Shown here piece after piece: positions 24,961 through 38,270 of a DNA stretch of 64,000 bases. The position numbers and the translations under genes were made by a program. Source of the stretch: Enoplosus armatus (Eukaryota; Chordata; Actinopteri; Centrarchiformes; Enoplosidae); the NCBI RefSeq assembly GCF_043641665.1, contig NC_092189.1, positions 17,080,833 to 17,144,832 on the forward strand, given 5' to 3'. Each line of letters starts with the position of its first letter. The stretch's first letter is position 1. Below the pieces are notes generated by a model, which ran no database searches, had not been told where the DNA came from, and worked only from the letters and a program-made list of their open reading frames with translations.

Positions 24961-27635
24961 CTAGAATCTTTATTTTTACCAGAATCTCATCATCACCATT
25001 TCCTCACCTTATTTGCTCACATTTTTGTTGTTGCCCAATTTACTCTTTTGTCTGCCGTACTTAGCGTTTACAGATATTTTGTTTGTTTACAAGAAGAAAT
25101 AACAGGGTGCCTTTAAGCTAACGGGAATGTTATTAGATATTACAACAATAAATAGATTACAGAGGCTATTCAATGTAAAACAAAATGACCTGCCTGTTGA
25201 ATTGCTGACTGTAATGTCATTACTGAAACTAGAGGAGTGAAGGCTTTATGCTGTTATAGAAAAAAGTAATTTCATTACCCTCCGAAACTGGGTGAGCGAC
25301 AACCTCAGGCATTTTCCTGCGTAGAGAATTTGAATGGGACAGTGCCTTGTTCAAATTCTGTGCTGCCTTAAAAAAATTATCATAATACAGAGTCCCTACA
25401 GACCTGGCGAAAAATGAGCAGCATGCAGAGACTAGCGTCCATTGCAAATAAATCCATTGCAATTTGATGGCCGGGAGTGAATGTATGTTGCCTTTGTGTC
25501 TCACAGGTGACCATGGTTTCAGTGAAGTGGCAGCAGCGGAGGTCGTCAAATCAAATTACTGCCTCTAAAATTGGATTGGAAAAACTAACCTGGACCCAAT
25601 CCACAGAAGAAGTGACTGGAACTCCAACTCCAGCAAAAATACAAAAGGGGAAATGCATATCCAACTCATAATATAGTCCAATCAGATGCTCACACTCATG
25701 ATTAAGTGCACCAAATCCTACTTGTTCCACAGGACTGAAAATCTTCATTAATTCGCTCATCTGACCGGCGGGATCCCTCAACAGAATATGATCAATTACA
25801 TTCTTCACTTGTTCCAGCTGAGTAATTAATCCATTCCAGCAGATTGCACATACATTTGAATAGATCAAGAGAAGACGTTAGTCTTTACCCGATCAATGAA
25901 AGCAGACCAGTTGCCCAAATACACCACAAAGCAATCGACAGCTATCAAACAGCAAGTCAAGCATGTAGGTGTATATATATGGCCTCTGCTTTCAATAAAT
26001 AAAACTTAGGGCTACACTGTCAGCGAAGAATATTGAGTCCGGATCATGTGATGACCCATAATGACTGACAATGTAATTATATTTAAATGTTTAATTGTAG
26101 CTCTCAGCAACATCAATATATCTTTCTGCAGGGGCATGAACGCAGCCACCACCGCAGAGCCATGGGTTCAGCAAAAGCCGCTCTTCTTGTTACAATGTTT
26201 ACATTAAACATAATAAAAAATCCTCCTCATGTGCATTCATCCCAACAAATCATCCATGTTGAGAGGGAGTGAGTAATACTGCTGACATAAAGAACCTAAA
26301 CAAAGTAAAGCTGCTCTGTCATGACTTCGACAATCTTTGCTCAACAACTAGAGCTAAACGCTTAATTACAATTCCCTAAATGAGTTTCACTGCTTGGTTT
26401 GAAATGGCCAAATGCTGAAGAAGCCTCTTTTAAAAAACGTGGCATGATTAGACTCAGCTATGAAGCAAAGACTGATGCAACACTGGGGCACATCAAGAGC
26501 AGCAGAGACATAAACCCCCTGATTCAACAACTGTTCTCTTGATCCATGAATTGAAATGAGATGCATTAGCATTTAACTTACCGAGGAAGACTTCCCTGGG
26601 CAGAGTAGTCATGGTAAACTACTTCAATTTCTATTTCCTTATCAGGAGCTATTTTTATACAAATGGAGCAGAGGCACTTGTGTTTGTGTCAATGTTGTCA
26701 AGGAGGAACATCCGTTCCTGGACAGGAGCATGACTCTTTCCTTCCTTATCGGGCTGAGAGAGGTGACAGACAAGAACAGATTACTCTGATATCTGGCGGG
26801 GAGAAAGAGGGATGGGAGATAAAGCATGAAAGAGTGAAAAAGAAGAGACACAGCCCTAACCTCACCACATCAATACTACAGAAGTATTCAAATTAATATG
26901 ATGTGAGGTTGTCTGTAGAATCTATAATGTAACAAACAAGGAATGTCTATAAAGTGCCACGTGTCTGTAAAACTGGTGTTTGGTGAAAAAAAATCAATAC
27001 ATACTACATACCACCTAGGGAGGTTTCTGACATGCTTACATGTTAATGCCTCCATTACTGTAGATGGTGGCCACATTGTTTGGATGAAGTGTAAGCAGTG
27101 AAGTGTACTGCTGTGCTTGGACAATGCAAGTGGTTAGGTGCTTGAAGGCGGCAAATAATCAGACCTACAATACTTCCACCTCCACTGGTGTCGATTTGAC
27201 TTGTAGTTCCCAGAAATACTGCCGTTAGATTCTGACATTTCTGATTAGTCAGAATAACTAAAATGTTATGCTGAGGTGACATTGATGGATGTAAGTCTTC
27301 ACCTGCAAGCAGAACCAACTTCAGCGCCAATTGGACCAAGTTCAACTTGACGGACTGTAAAACCAGGAAATTGCCTCTAGTTTCGGCTGCAGAACAATTG
27401 CAAGACTGGCTTTACCGCTCCTGAGCCACAGCAGACAATGGAAAAATATTCTGATACCACATCTCCCACTATTTGCCACAGTGATCGGCAGCATGTCGAA
27501 GAGGCACTGCCTTTGGGCCTCTTCTCAAACATGATCCCTGCTGTTAATGCAAAACAATATTGGTATCCAATCTATCAGACTCCTCACTGGTTTGGCACAT
27601 AGTGGGGAAGATTATGTGTCCTTAATGTCAAACTT

Positions 27636-27725
27636 CATCTGCTCAGGAAGATCATGTGATATGATTGTAAGCTCCAGAACAGCCACTAAATGGACCCTAT
27701 GGTGAGATTGCTTTGCCAACTATCT
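27636..27725 (+). repeat. dispersed repeat unit (agatcatgtgatatgat...gctccagaacagc)
   Basis: Contains ggaagatcatgtgatatgat, agctccagaacagccactaa and atggtgagattgctttgcca, shared with two units at 52493-52700. The shared block is about 80 bases at clear similarity. I take it as part of an interspersed element of unknown class. Confidence 0.75.
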
Positions 27726-28533
27726 CGACTTCTGTTTTACTGCTGCTTGGATGGTTAACTTCCCTGATGAGAGCTGAGATGTAAAATCTTTCCTGTATGA
27801 TGACACAAGCACAAAGCACCCAAAAAGTAAGACATAACAACACGAGATAAAATATGCTTGTAAATAAAGTTTTTAAATTAATGCTTGAAATTTTGTCTGG
27901 AGCAGATACTGAAACTTTAACACACTATCATAATAATTACAATAACATAATAAGTATCGGGTCTGATGACAGTTAGGGCAGGGTGAGAGGCAGCATGACA
28001 TTTCCACTGACAAATAGATGCAAAATATTTGTTTCTTTAAATCATTGGTGGCACTTTTCATGAGTTTTCCAGGTGAGACAAAAAGGTGATTTCTGGTCGA
28101 ACATTTCATCTGTTGTCCTTTTACCCTTGAGGTTAAACACAAAACAGATTCATCTGTTGAACCTCTCTACTAGAATCATCAATACTGAAAGCATCCTTAA
28201 CATCAACAAGCAGGTAAATTACTACATGACTGACAGGATGCAGGAGCTCACTAATTGTAGCATTGATCTTAATGATGCAACGAAACAGCTGCTACTAATC
28301 TGTAAGAATGATGAGCTCGAAGAGACAGGAAGTTACTTTAATGAACGAGTTTACTGAGATGGCTGCTGACATCCTTCTGTCCACACTGACAGCAGTGAAG
28401 ATTTGCCCAATTACAGAGAAGCTGATTACTGTCCTGTGTTTCTGTCACACCTGGGAGAAAAAATGCACCACAGCTGGGAAATCTGTGAGACTAACATTAA
28501 AGGACGCAAATAGGTCTATGCATCTCTTTTTGA

Positions 28534-28661
28534 TTTGTTGGCTTATTAATTTGAACATGCGCAAAGAATTACTGAAGCATTGCAGAATATGAAACTCCAA
28601 TGTCATTTGCTGGCTTATTAATTTAAGCATACACAATGAATCAGTGAAGCACTACATAAAA
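28534..28661 (+). repeat. degenerate tandem duplication, period about 72
   Basis: tttgttggcttattaatttg at 28534 recurs as tttgctggcttattaattta at 28606, followed in both by an acatgcgcaaag / gcatacacaatg block and ctgaagcattgca / gtgaagcactaca. Two diverged units. Confidence 0.8.
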
Positions 28662-29194
28662 CCGTACGAAGCTTGACGCAAAATATGCTTCCATGCCATA
28701 AGAAATGTTTATGATGTGCATTTCATTCCAAATATCTCTCTTACATTTACACTGTAAAAAAAAAAAAAGTCCAACAGATCTCATTACTGAGCAGGAGAAA
28801 TAGCTCCTCATTTTAACGTGCAAATGATGTACAGTATCTATTCCACTGTAGATGGGTAGATGAGCTACAGCGGTAGAGACTATAAATCTGAAATATTTCT
28901 TATGATGGCCAAGCTGTCACATCAATAAATACTGATTTGTGAGTATGCAGTCTAATACACACTGTGGTACAGATGTGAAGAAACTGACTCTATTACCAGA
29001 GCAACAATCTAAAAGAGGAGAGAGTTAATTGGCAATTTGATCATTTAAAGTGAGTTGCGCAAAAGGAGGAGATGAAACCTGGCTTTTAATCCTGCAGGAC
29101 CTGAGCCACTAATTTATGTGATACACACAGTGAAGTGCATCTAAACAAACTGCCTCAACCCGATGAACTATGTTTAAGCCTGTGTGCATTTACT

Positions 29195-29235
29195 GTATAA
29201 TCAACCAGGGATCAATAAAGCATCCTATTACTTTT
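29195..29235 (+). mobile_element. possible LINE/SINE 3' tail
   Basis: The word accagggatcaataaagcat resembles the ccngggatcaataaagtatc tails of common fish retroposons. No body of an element was recognised upstream. Confidence 0.3.
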
Positions 29236-29380
29236 ATTAGATAACAGATGAATCTGAAATTGACTTCAACACAATGAACCTCATCAGCGTTTATTGAAAG
29301 AACAACAGTATGAGCAGAAGCAGCAAGAGCAAAGACGATACTGTGCATATGTAGTGTGCTAAATTATGAACAGGACGTCA

Positions 29381-29566
29381 CAGCTACAACTGACAATTAT
29401 TATTTACATTGAATAATTAAATTATTATCAATTAATCTGCAAATTATTTCCTTTCTTAATTAATCAATTCATCTTTTGGTCAATGAAATGTAAAGAAATA
29501 CTAGAAACTTACAATCTTCTGAGGCCGAAGGTGACGTCTTCAAATGCCGTCTTTTGTCCGACAATT
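29381..29566 (+). mobile_element. palindrome-ended short element, copy 5 (3' truncated)
   Basis: Starts cacagctacaactgacaatt and reaches gaaggtgacgtcttcaaatg and cttttgtccgacaa, then leaves the family. The middle has AT-rich ttaattaatcaattca expansions. Confidence 0.75.
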
Positions 29567-31917
29567 TAGAGGATGGAACAAAGGAATTTGAAGAACTTTT
29601 CAATAATTCGATTCCCAAATAGTTCTATGGACTTTTATTTTGAAGGGTACACATTAACGTTGTTACATTTCCTATTTACACTTTTTAAAGTGATGTTAAT
29701 ATATTTCTATGCAAGTAAATGTATATTCATGTAGAATTTGTACATTTTCCTATAAAACCTCAACCGGAAGTATAGCGACTCTTATTTTAAAAATTGTACA
29801 TATCATACCGTCTTTTTGTTCTGGAGTATCCCTGGGAAGGTATGCATTTTCTTTGCTCTGTTTACAGTACATTCAGTATTTTTACAACATATGTCTCATT
29901 CAATTACTTTGAACAAATTTTGGATATAAAGCTTTATTTAGTTTCATGCATAAATCTGCTAATGACAATCAAAGTTTGTCTAGACACACATGCAGCAGGC
30001 CTGGTGTGTAGCTTGCAATGCTAGCGTGTACTGTTAAGGCATTTACTGTGGAGACTATGTTGGCTAAGGTTAAGCATTTAGTGACTCTATTCATGGTATT
30101 ACACAAGCAGAGAGAGCATGTGTGCAAGGCAGACCCTGTGAATGCTTTGTTTCTTTACTAGTGGTATGTGGGTTTGTGCATGGCTATTGTATGTTGCACT
30201 ATTTTAAAGAAAGAAAGAGCATTTCTGGAAGAGAGACCATACGAATGCTTTGTCTCTCTACATCTGCAGGGCCGTTATGCTGCTGCCTTACAATGAAGTG
30301 CTGAGAGACTCCAAAAAGACTCCAGCCGTTTACTACTTTTATTTGGTGCAGCCGGGAAACATGATGCTGTTCCTGTTGACTAAGCTTGGTGGCACTGTGT
30401 CCTGGACTGTGTGTGTGTTTTCGTTGGAGTGTCTGTGTTTGGGGCCCAGTGGCTTAAAAGCGAAAAAGTTTTGGTGCAGATCATCGGGGTTGACAAGGAA
30501 CAGTGTGACATCCACCCATGAGAGCAGTCACAGATCACCTACTCCTAAGTGGTGCCACCGGTCAGACCACAGATGCTGGAACTCAAATCTGTTACAGCCA
30601 TTTCTTTTATTTTTTCTCCTCTTTTTTCACCGAAAACAGACAAAGTGCACAGAATTGATGATAATCTAATCTAATACTATGGAAATCTTGCTTTGATTCT
30701 ACAACTATAAAAACACAATATGGTCAGACATTCACTTTAAACATATTTGCTGTAGACAAATTCTGCTTTGATGTAACCAATCTCAAAAACCATTACAACT
30801 TTTAGCATGTTAATTAGAACGGGAATGGAATAGAGTCCCTCATGTGAAGTGATTGGGAAAACAATCCTGCAGCGTTTTCACAAAGCGCATAATTCCACAG
30901 CCGTATGACAGCAGGGAGAAAAACGTACATGTTCAAATAAAATGATAAATTCACGGGGTGCTAAACTTTCATATGAGCTTATCTTTTCAGACTTTAAACC
31001 TTAATTCTGAACCAGGGATGTCATGGCAGTGAATTTAGATAAACCTGGAGGTTAATGAAAGTTAGGTTCATATACAGTACATGCTATTTTAATTTAACTC
31101 TCTCTCATCAATTATGCATTACATCGGAACGTGACTTATCATAAGCAATTTGCATGACTTTCAGCTCTCCTGCAATGACCGTTTGTTCACCAAACAAATC
31201 AAACTCTTCTCAGACATAGCAAAATAACCAACGGGCAAAACACAAGTTTAGCAGAGATGTAACAAGTACATCTAAAGTTAAGTGAACTCCATGAGGTAAG
31301 AAAGTTGCCTGAAAAATCATTTAATTTTCATCAAAAAACGGAACAATGCAACAGAGACTTTATTTATACCACAGAGAAAACACTTAATACTGCAGTTTCT
31401 AGCCGATTTTGAGGTTCATAGACAGACCGATAACTTGACTGGATGGACACGTTAATGAGTTGGTCTCCAGTTTGGAGTAAAGTAAAACATATGAGGCGAT
31501 ATGAGCAGACATGAGGAGAAAAAATAAACAGCTTAAAATTTGTGCAATGTTCCTCTCATTTAAAGTACAAGACACAGCTCAGGGTCCACTTAATGGGGAA
31601 TGGACATTCATGCTATTTGTGCCAATCAAGTCTCACTTCATCTTGAATCTATTCTACAGTCTACTTGACTAATATTCAACCTGCAGAGTTTTCCTGAGGA
31701 ATGACTGGTATCCCTGATGCCTCTCATCTCATTTTCAATTTAGCTATGGCCCAAACAATAAACACACTCTTTAATTAAATGTATATATAGCATGCAATGT
31801 GTTAAATATCGCCTCTGCATTTCTCCCCTGAAGGTTAATGTTTTTATCGTGGACTGCCTCCTTTCGTATCTCTCTTTCTCACTATATCTAATGTTTCTAA
31901 TAACTACAAGAGAGTAA

Positions 31918-31953
31918 TACTACTACAACTACTACTAATAATAATAATAATAG
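31918..31953. repeat. (ACT)n/(AAT)n trinucleotide repeat
   Basis: Compound trinucleotide run: tactactac, then actactactaa, then seven taa-type units. Confidence 0.85.
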
Positions 31954-34033
31954 CACATGCAACAAGTCATCTTGGTGCTTCTTGGTTGGCTCAGTCCCCC
32001 ATAATATATCTGAAATAAACTCTAATGACCGAACACAATGCCAAACCAACACAAAGCAAAGACAGAGGATGAATAAAAGTTCTGATAGCTTTGGTTGCCA
32101 ACTGAGGGTGGATCAGATGGCGACTTGGACAAAGCGAATAAAAAATAAAAGTCTCCAGATTCAGGTTGAAAACAAGGCATCGGGTCCAAACTGTACTAGA
32201 GTCTATTATATAGAGCCGATTACATCAGATGGGACACTGAATAGCTGCGCAATATAATTGATCCCACATGTGATGTCAAGTACACAACCCATCTCTCAAA
32301 AATCCTTCTCTCATTTCTGAGGGAGGTTAGTGCTCTAAAAAACAACTTGCAGCAAGGACATGAGACTGTTTAGCCCACTGATGTGTAGTTTGATTCCTCT
32401 CAGTGTTGAGATTCCAGATTTGAATCTGCTTCCACTCCTCAGTACAGATTTCATCTGTTATAACCTTCATTATCCAAAAAAGGTCAAAAATACAACATGT
32501 ACTTCGTATGAAAATCAAACCTGAAAAATTGCTGTAATCAATACAATGAGCTCCATCATGACCTGGTGAGACCTTCATTTCACTGTCCAAACACTTTCTC
32601 CTCTTTTCTCGTGTTTGCCTTTCATTTCCTTTTCATAATTGTAAGGTTGTATACATAATCTCTCAAAACAAAAAGGAGGTTATAGTTAATAGCTTAATAT
32701 TTGTGTTTCCTACCCTTCTGGTGAGGTCATTTACCTTCTTCGCCCACAAGCAAAGTCTTGATTTGTCTTCAAAGCATTGACGAGCAATAAGCTGCTGACC
32801 CAAGACTTCTTGTTTACCGTTATGAAACAGCAGCTTGAAGCCAAATCCTCAGCTTTTAGAGCAAACTCTTCGAGTAAGGGAAGACTTGGAGGAAAGGGAG
32901 TGTCAAAGACAAATCCACAGCCTCTTCCCAGAAGGTTCACAGACACAAATCTCTAGAGTGACCAAGTGTGAAGTTTTGAAGGCCTGATTCATTTCCTCCT
33001 CAGTGCTATCAGTCCTGACATCCTCCATTGTTCCCCAGAGAACATGGAAGAGTAAAGGAAATGATGTCCTAACTGAGGACAAATTTATACAGTACAAACT
33101 TTTTGATAGCAATGCATATTAACATGTTCTCCTGAGGTGAATATTGACATGTAAAATTGTGTTTCATATTTAACACAGAATCCTTTAACCTTGCAGTTAC
33201 ATCAGAGAATACTTGAGCTGTACAGTATAAGCTCCTCTGTGCTTTCAGGATATTACGCAGACAGCCTGTGTCCAGTTTGCAGGCTTGTAGGAGTTTGCTG
33301 TTTAACAAGTAGTCACTACACAGCCAAACCCTTGTTTAGTACAAGAGACACAAATTGAATGTGTCTATTGATGCCTGAAGGACAGCTTGACACCCTCTAG
33401 GAGGAAAAACAAGCTGGAGAGCTTCTTTAAATCTGTTTTCTCTCTCCTTTGAAGTTTAAACTGTCAGAACAAGAGACCAGGGCCTTCAAAAAAAGCAGCA
33501 AGACTGTCATTCTTTGTTGTGGTAAAGGCAATAAAAAGAGCTGTAAGTCCTCATAGCTTGTTATATTATGCCATGCTTGGAGAGAAAACATCTTTGATGG
33601 TCATGGTTCATCAACAGCTGGAGAAGTCCTGAAGCAAACTGTAAAACAATTACAAGTTTATGATAGACACTGCTTTTTTTCAACAATTCAGCCTCCTAAA
33701 AATAAAGTGAATGTCCACTGAATAACCTTGAAAGCATTGTCAGTTTTATATCTTTTAATTGGGAAGTGAGCAATCTTTCTTACATCACATTAAGTCACTT
33801 AAAATAGATTTTGTTCAAGGAGTGGATTTAGTCTAGTGGATTTAGACACATTTATAAAACCCTCATATCAACCTTCAACAACAAGGGTTTATCCTTTATC
33901 TTTAGAGCACACCTTTCCAGCCTTTATAAAATCATACCAAAACTGCACAACTGAAAGTCATCAACCAGAAGTTAGTGGACTGTCTTTGAACAGAGGCAGA
34001 GGTTACAATCTATACGACCACCACTATCACGTG

Positions 34034-34292
34034 TAGGGCTGCAACTAATGATTATTTATATTATTGATTAGTCTGCCGATTATCTTCTCATTTGATTAAT
34101 AATTTGGTCCATAAAATTTCAGAAAACAGTGAAAAAGGCTCATCACGTCTCATCATTTCCCAGAACCCAAGTTGGCATGTTTAAATTGCTCGTTTTGTCC
34201 GATCAACAGTGCAAAAAGAGGCTGGAAGCAGATCATTTTTGGTGGTTTTTCTTTAAAATAAATTACTCAAAACGATAAATAAATTATCAGAT
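34034..34292 (+). mobile_element. palindrome-ended short element, copy 6
   Basis: Starts tagggctgcaactaatgatt, with gattagtctgccgattatct, aatttggtccataaaatttc, catttcccagaacccaagtt and cgttttgtccgatcaacagt following in family order. Right end decays near aaacgataaataaattatca. Confidence 0.85.
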
Positions 34293-35942
34293 TTATGGGC
34301 GATTTTATCTTTTTATAATTAGGTCAACAACTAAACCGTCTCCTCCATGACAACTGAACACCTCCTCCACTGAGGAGGGCAATGAGATGTGGCTGAAAGC
34401 CTCAGAAACACAAAGCGGACCTTGTGATGAGAATCTTTCTGCCAAACTACTATTGCCAAGGTTCAGAATGAACCTGCAAGCTGTAAACAACTCTTGCTTT
34501 CTCTTCTCATGACAAACATTACGAGAGAAAGCTAAAGGTACAAAAACATATCTGCTGTTATGAGATTGAGACTCCATATGATGGAAATATAGTAAAGATT
34601 TACAACTAACTTGTTGTAACTAGTTTTAAATATGCGTGCATGCTGCTGGAAAGGCCTGCATACTCAATCTCCGGGGAACTCAGGGTTTCGTCTTCCTAAC
34701 CTTCAATTAGGTGGAGAGGACCTGAGACACATGCCTTCACACACGCCCACATACCCTCCCATTAGGCACTGTAGCAAGATATAACATGAAGCAGTTTGTC
34801 CGCCAGGAAAAACTTATGCATTACATTAACTAAAAACAGAAGCACAATTACTTCCTCAAGATCAATCACAAAAATATGCCTGCATGCTCTTGCATGATAC
34901 AGACAATAAGGAATAATGGCCAGCAGTTTCAGGAGGACAGGCAGGAAGTTAGGTAAGGAGAAAAGTAAGGACTTTAAGTGTATTAATTACACAGAGATCT
35001 GGGCTAAGGACACAATAGCACAAAAATCTCTTAATCAGCAGATCCAGCTCAAGCCCAAGAGACTCAGGGCTACTTCTGCCAGCAAAAACATCTGCTAAAT
35101 CTATGAGTATGGCCTGAAACACGACCAAATGGCCTGGAATTTCAACAGAAATGGGATTGGATTTAGCAGAGTCAGCTGTATTTTACACAGAACTGGGGTA
35201 CAGCAGAAAAATTAATCTTTGTGACATGACTAGCCCAGTGCCCCCAGGACCTGGAAAGAAGACACTATATAGGTAGTTAATGAAAGAATGGGTCCATCAA
35301 AGGATTTACCATGTAATGGCATGTATGTGAAAGGGTGTTGCTTGTAGTGATGAACCTACAGAGACTTAGCACCCAAATCTTAAGCTTCTCTTGGCTTTAC
35401 AGAGCTTTATAGTGAGTTCCAGCTCATTGTTTAGCTGCTCAGCACCAAACAAACAAACACAGTTAGCAACTAGATGGTGAACATAGTGGAGCATTTAGTG
35501 GCTAAAAAGCCAGAAATCAACCTCAGGAGTTGGTAGTGACCAAAAACAGCTAAAAAAAAAAAGAGTGGATATTGGACTTACAATTGCCAGGAGACCTGAA
35601 ACACGACTCCAAATAAATAATAATGTTTCTCTGGAACTGCACAGCACAGACAGAAATCTCTCATGTGAAATAACCAACACTGTTTCAGCTTTGGCAAAAA
35701 GAAATGGTGTTAATGTAGGACTCCATAATTCATAGTAATAAACAGGTTAAGAAAATATGTTTTTGGGCCTTTAGGTAGTATATGCCTGGTCTAAAAGTTT
35801 GTTATAGCAAGTATGCCAACCCCTGACTGGAATAGCATCTCTGGAAAACAAGGATCAGGCCCTGGATTTAGCCCTGTCCGCCCACCAACTCCTGAGCTGT
35901 TGTCATCTCACCATGCTGCTGACTACTGCAGCAGCTGACAGC

Positions 35943-36007
35943 ATCTTATCAGCAGCTGCCAATTACAACATGGGAATCTTATCAGCGGTAGCCAATTAGA
36001 ACCAGGG
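35943..36007 (+). repeat. two-copy tandem module with GATA-, E-box- and CCAAT-like words
   Basis: A 32-base unit is repeated with one base between: atcttatcagcagctgccaa and atcttatcagcggtagccaa, each then tta, ggg-ended. Each holds TTATCA (GATA site on the minus strand, GCTGATAAG in copy 1) and GCCAAT; copy 1 also has CAGCTG. Function is inference only. Confidence 0.8.
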
Positions 36008-36748
36008 GAGTTGCTGTGAGGAAATGTCAACAGCTCAGCGAACTTGCCAAGGCTCTTATCTGGCCACGCCTCTTCACCCAGGCAGCTTTCTGTGAGTCTA
36101 CTGTCACAGTAACGACTGCCGGTGCAATGTTGTGACAAGAAGGGCTGGAGGTACAGCAGGGTTTCAAAAGAGCAAGCCTCCCAGAAAGACTTCACACTTC
36201 CCGAAAAACTGCAATATTTTAGTACGTTTTTGACAGTCGATGTCTAGAAACCTACAAAATTCTTTCATTATTCACTTGGCCCCAGCTGGGTGTGTGTTCA
36301 GACTGAATACAGAAGCAAAATATTAAAAACTAAAATCAAAGATAACTGAGAAGTGTGGAACACAATGCATTTCTCAGACTGATTACAGCGTAAGAGATAG
36401 AGATCACTTTCTCCTTTTCACAGCTTCTTGACATGGATGACAGGTAGGAGGCATTATTTCCGCTTATAAACATCTGTTCACCAATCTCCATCGACGAATC
36501 AATGACAAGCTTTTGCCTCTCTTTTCTAACTGAAAACCTGTAAACAGTGATAGACAAATGCATTGTTTCTGTTTTTCTGTCTATTTATACAGTACTGATC
36601 TGACTTATGATTAAGGCTTGACATTGTACACAATGAACTTATTTTCCCCTAAAGGCACTTCTGTTGCATTTCTTCTCTCCATTGTCTTATTGTTGCATGG
36701 AGGACTGATGTTTTCTAACTGTTTCACAAAAATTATCACATTAAATTC

Positions 36749-36991
36749 AGGGCTGCAGCTAACAAATTATTGATAAATCTGCTGATTATTTGGTCTATAA
36801 AATGTCAAATATAGTGAAGAAATGGCAGTAATATACGAAATAAGAAAAGTAGCTAATCTTCTCATTTGAGAGGCTGGAACCAGGAAATGTTTTATGTATT
36901 ATTTCATTATTTTTGTTTGAAAAAACGACTGATAATCAGTATAGTTGCCGGTTATTTTTCTGACAATCGGCGATTAATCGTTTCAGCTCCA
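36749..36991 (+). mobile_element. palindrome-ended short element, copy 7 (both ends present)
   Basis: Runs from agggctgcagctaacaaatt to gcgattaatcgtttcagctc, the two canonical ends; internal tttggtctataaaatgtcaa and gaggctggaaccaggaaatg match the family. At about 243 bp this is the most complete copy. Confidence 0.88.
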
Positions 36992-38105
36992 GTTAAATTA
37001 ATTCACAAAAATCCTTTCACAAACTTTATTTACACTCACATTTTTCCCCTTCTTTGTATCTCTGTAGAATAGATAATTAGGCTGGTCCTGTTATGTAATT
37101 CAAACATACCAACAAGATCAATACTACTTAAAGACTGACAAGAAAACTGAGAGGGGATCTCATGACATGGAGCTTTTTATTGTCACTCAATAATGGCTGA
37201 GAGCGTAGACAAGCACACTTCTGTCACATGTCATCATGAATTGCATCATTGGTAATGAAACTTAATGGAGTCACATAACAGTATGGTCTGGCTTTTAAGA
37301 CCACGTCCAAGACTCAAGCAGACAGTGACCTCCACAGAGTCATGGAGCATTGAATGAATCATGGTCTGGTGCTTTCTCTAGTAAAGCTTTCAGAATGGAG
37401 GTCATTGCAGTTATTTCAATGGTTCATCTTTTCTCTAATGGCGGTATGGTTGACTAGAGCCTAGGAGAGATACCTGCAGTGGCAGCAACATGGAGCTTAT
37501 GGCAGATGAAACATCTGATGCCTAGTAAACCCTCTTTCCACTGGCTGGAAATAGGAACAACACCACAACAAAGATATGTTTTTTCTGTGTTGCTGTGCCT
37601 TGTGTGGCTTGGTGTGGTTGTACACATTTCCACTGCATATTCACAGCAAGAGTGAACTGCTGACCCCCTATATAATATGGCTTTAAGTGGGAGCCAAACC
37701 ACGACTCTCTCCAGAATGTGCTGTCATGCATGTCTGTCCATACGCTGACTGACTCATTGGTATTTCTTTTATTTCTAAAGACATTCTGGGCAAACTTTCA
37801 TCATATCTCTGTAAACATCTTGCAATCATTATTTCAGATCACAAGACATGTACAGTATCTGCTGTCTATACGTCATATATGTCAACAGAGGTGGGGAAGA
37901 AAGCTGTCATGTTTTCTGTTACAGCCACTTGGAAGCATCTGCAAAAGAAATTTAGGATGAATTTGATATCTTTGTTGTTTCTGCAACTTTCTATACTACA
38001 GTTTTAGCCAAGTCTCCCTTGCAAAAGAGGCTTCCAATCTCAATAGGACTGGTTAAATCAAAGGTTAGATACAATTTCTAAAAATAAATACAGGAAACTA
38101 GAAAA

Positions 38106-38270
38106 TAGAGCTACAACTAACAATTATTTTCATTGTAGATAACCTGCCGATTATTTTCTCCATTAATTGTTTGGTCTATAAAGACTAGAAAACAAAGAAA
38201 GCAGCAAACCTGTAGATTTTGTCAATTACTTTTCTGTCAATGGACTAGCTGCTTAATAGTTTCCGCTCTA
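38106..38270 (+). mobile_element. palindrome-ended short element, copy 8 (internally deleted)
   Basis: Both ends present (tagagctacaactaacaatt and gcttaatagtttccgctcta). The middle is shortened to about 165 bp in all. Confidence 0.85.

Noticed and set aside
25229..25868. Two adjacent minus-strand frames of about 105 codons each
   Set aside because: They read somewhat protein-like and are on the enox2 strand, but start at non-ATG codons, show no homology I know and no acceptor/donor pair in the needed phase 1.
30250..30669. 139-codon plus-strand frame
   Set aside because: Composition rich in L, F, C and S without domain signature; ends in a T-rich stretch.
32731..33112. Overlapping minus-strand frames that might be an extra enox2 exon
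   Set aside because: Two different frames are open, neither resembles ENOX, and I see no splice pair with phase 1 at both ends.
37560..37720. Possible element of the tttccactg hAT-like type
   Set aside because: Only short words (acatttccactgca and a ttgtgtggcttggtgtgg run) match; no ends or partner copies found.
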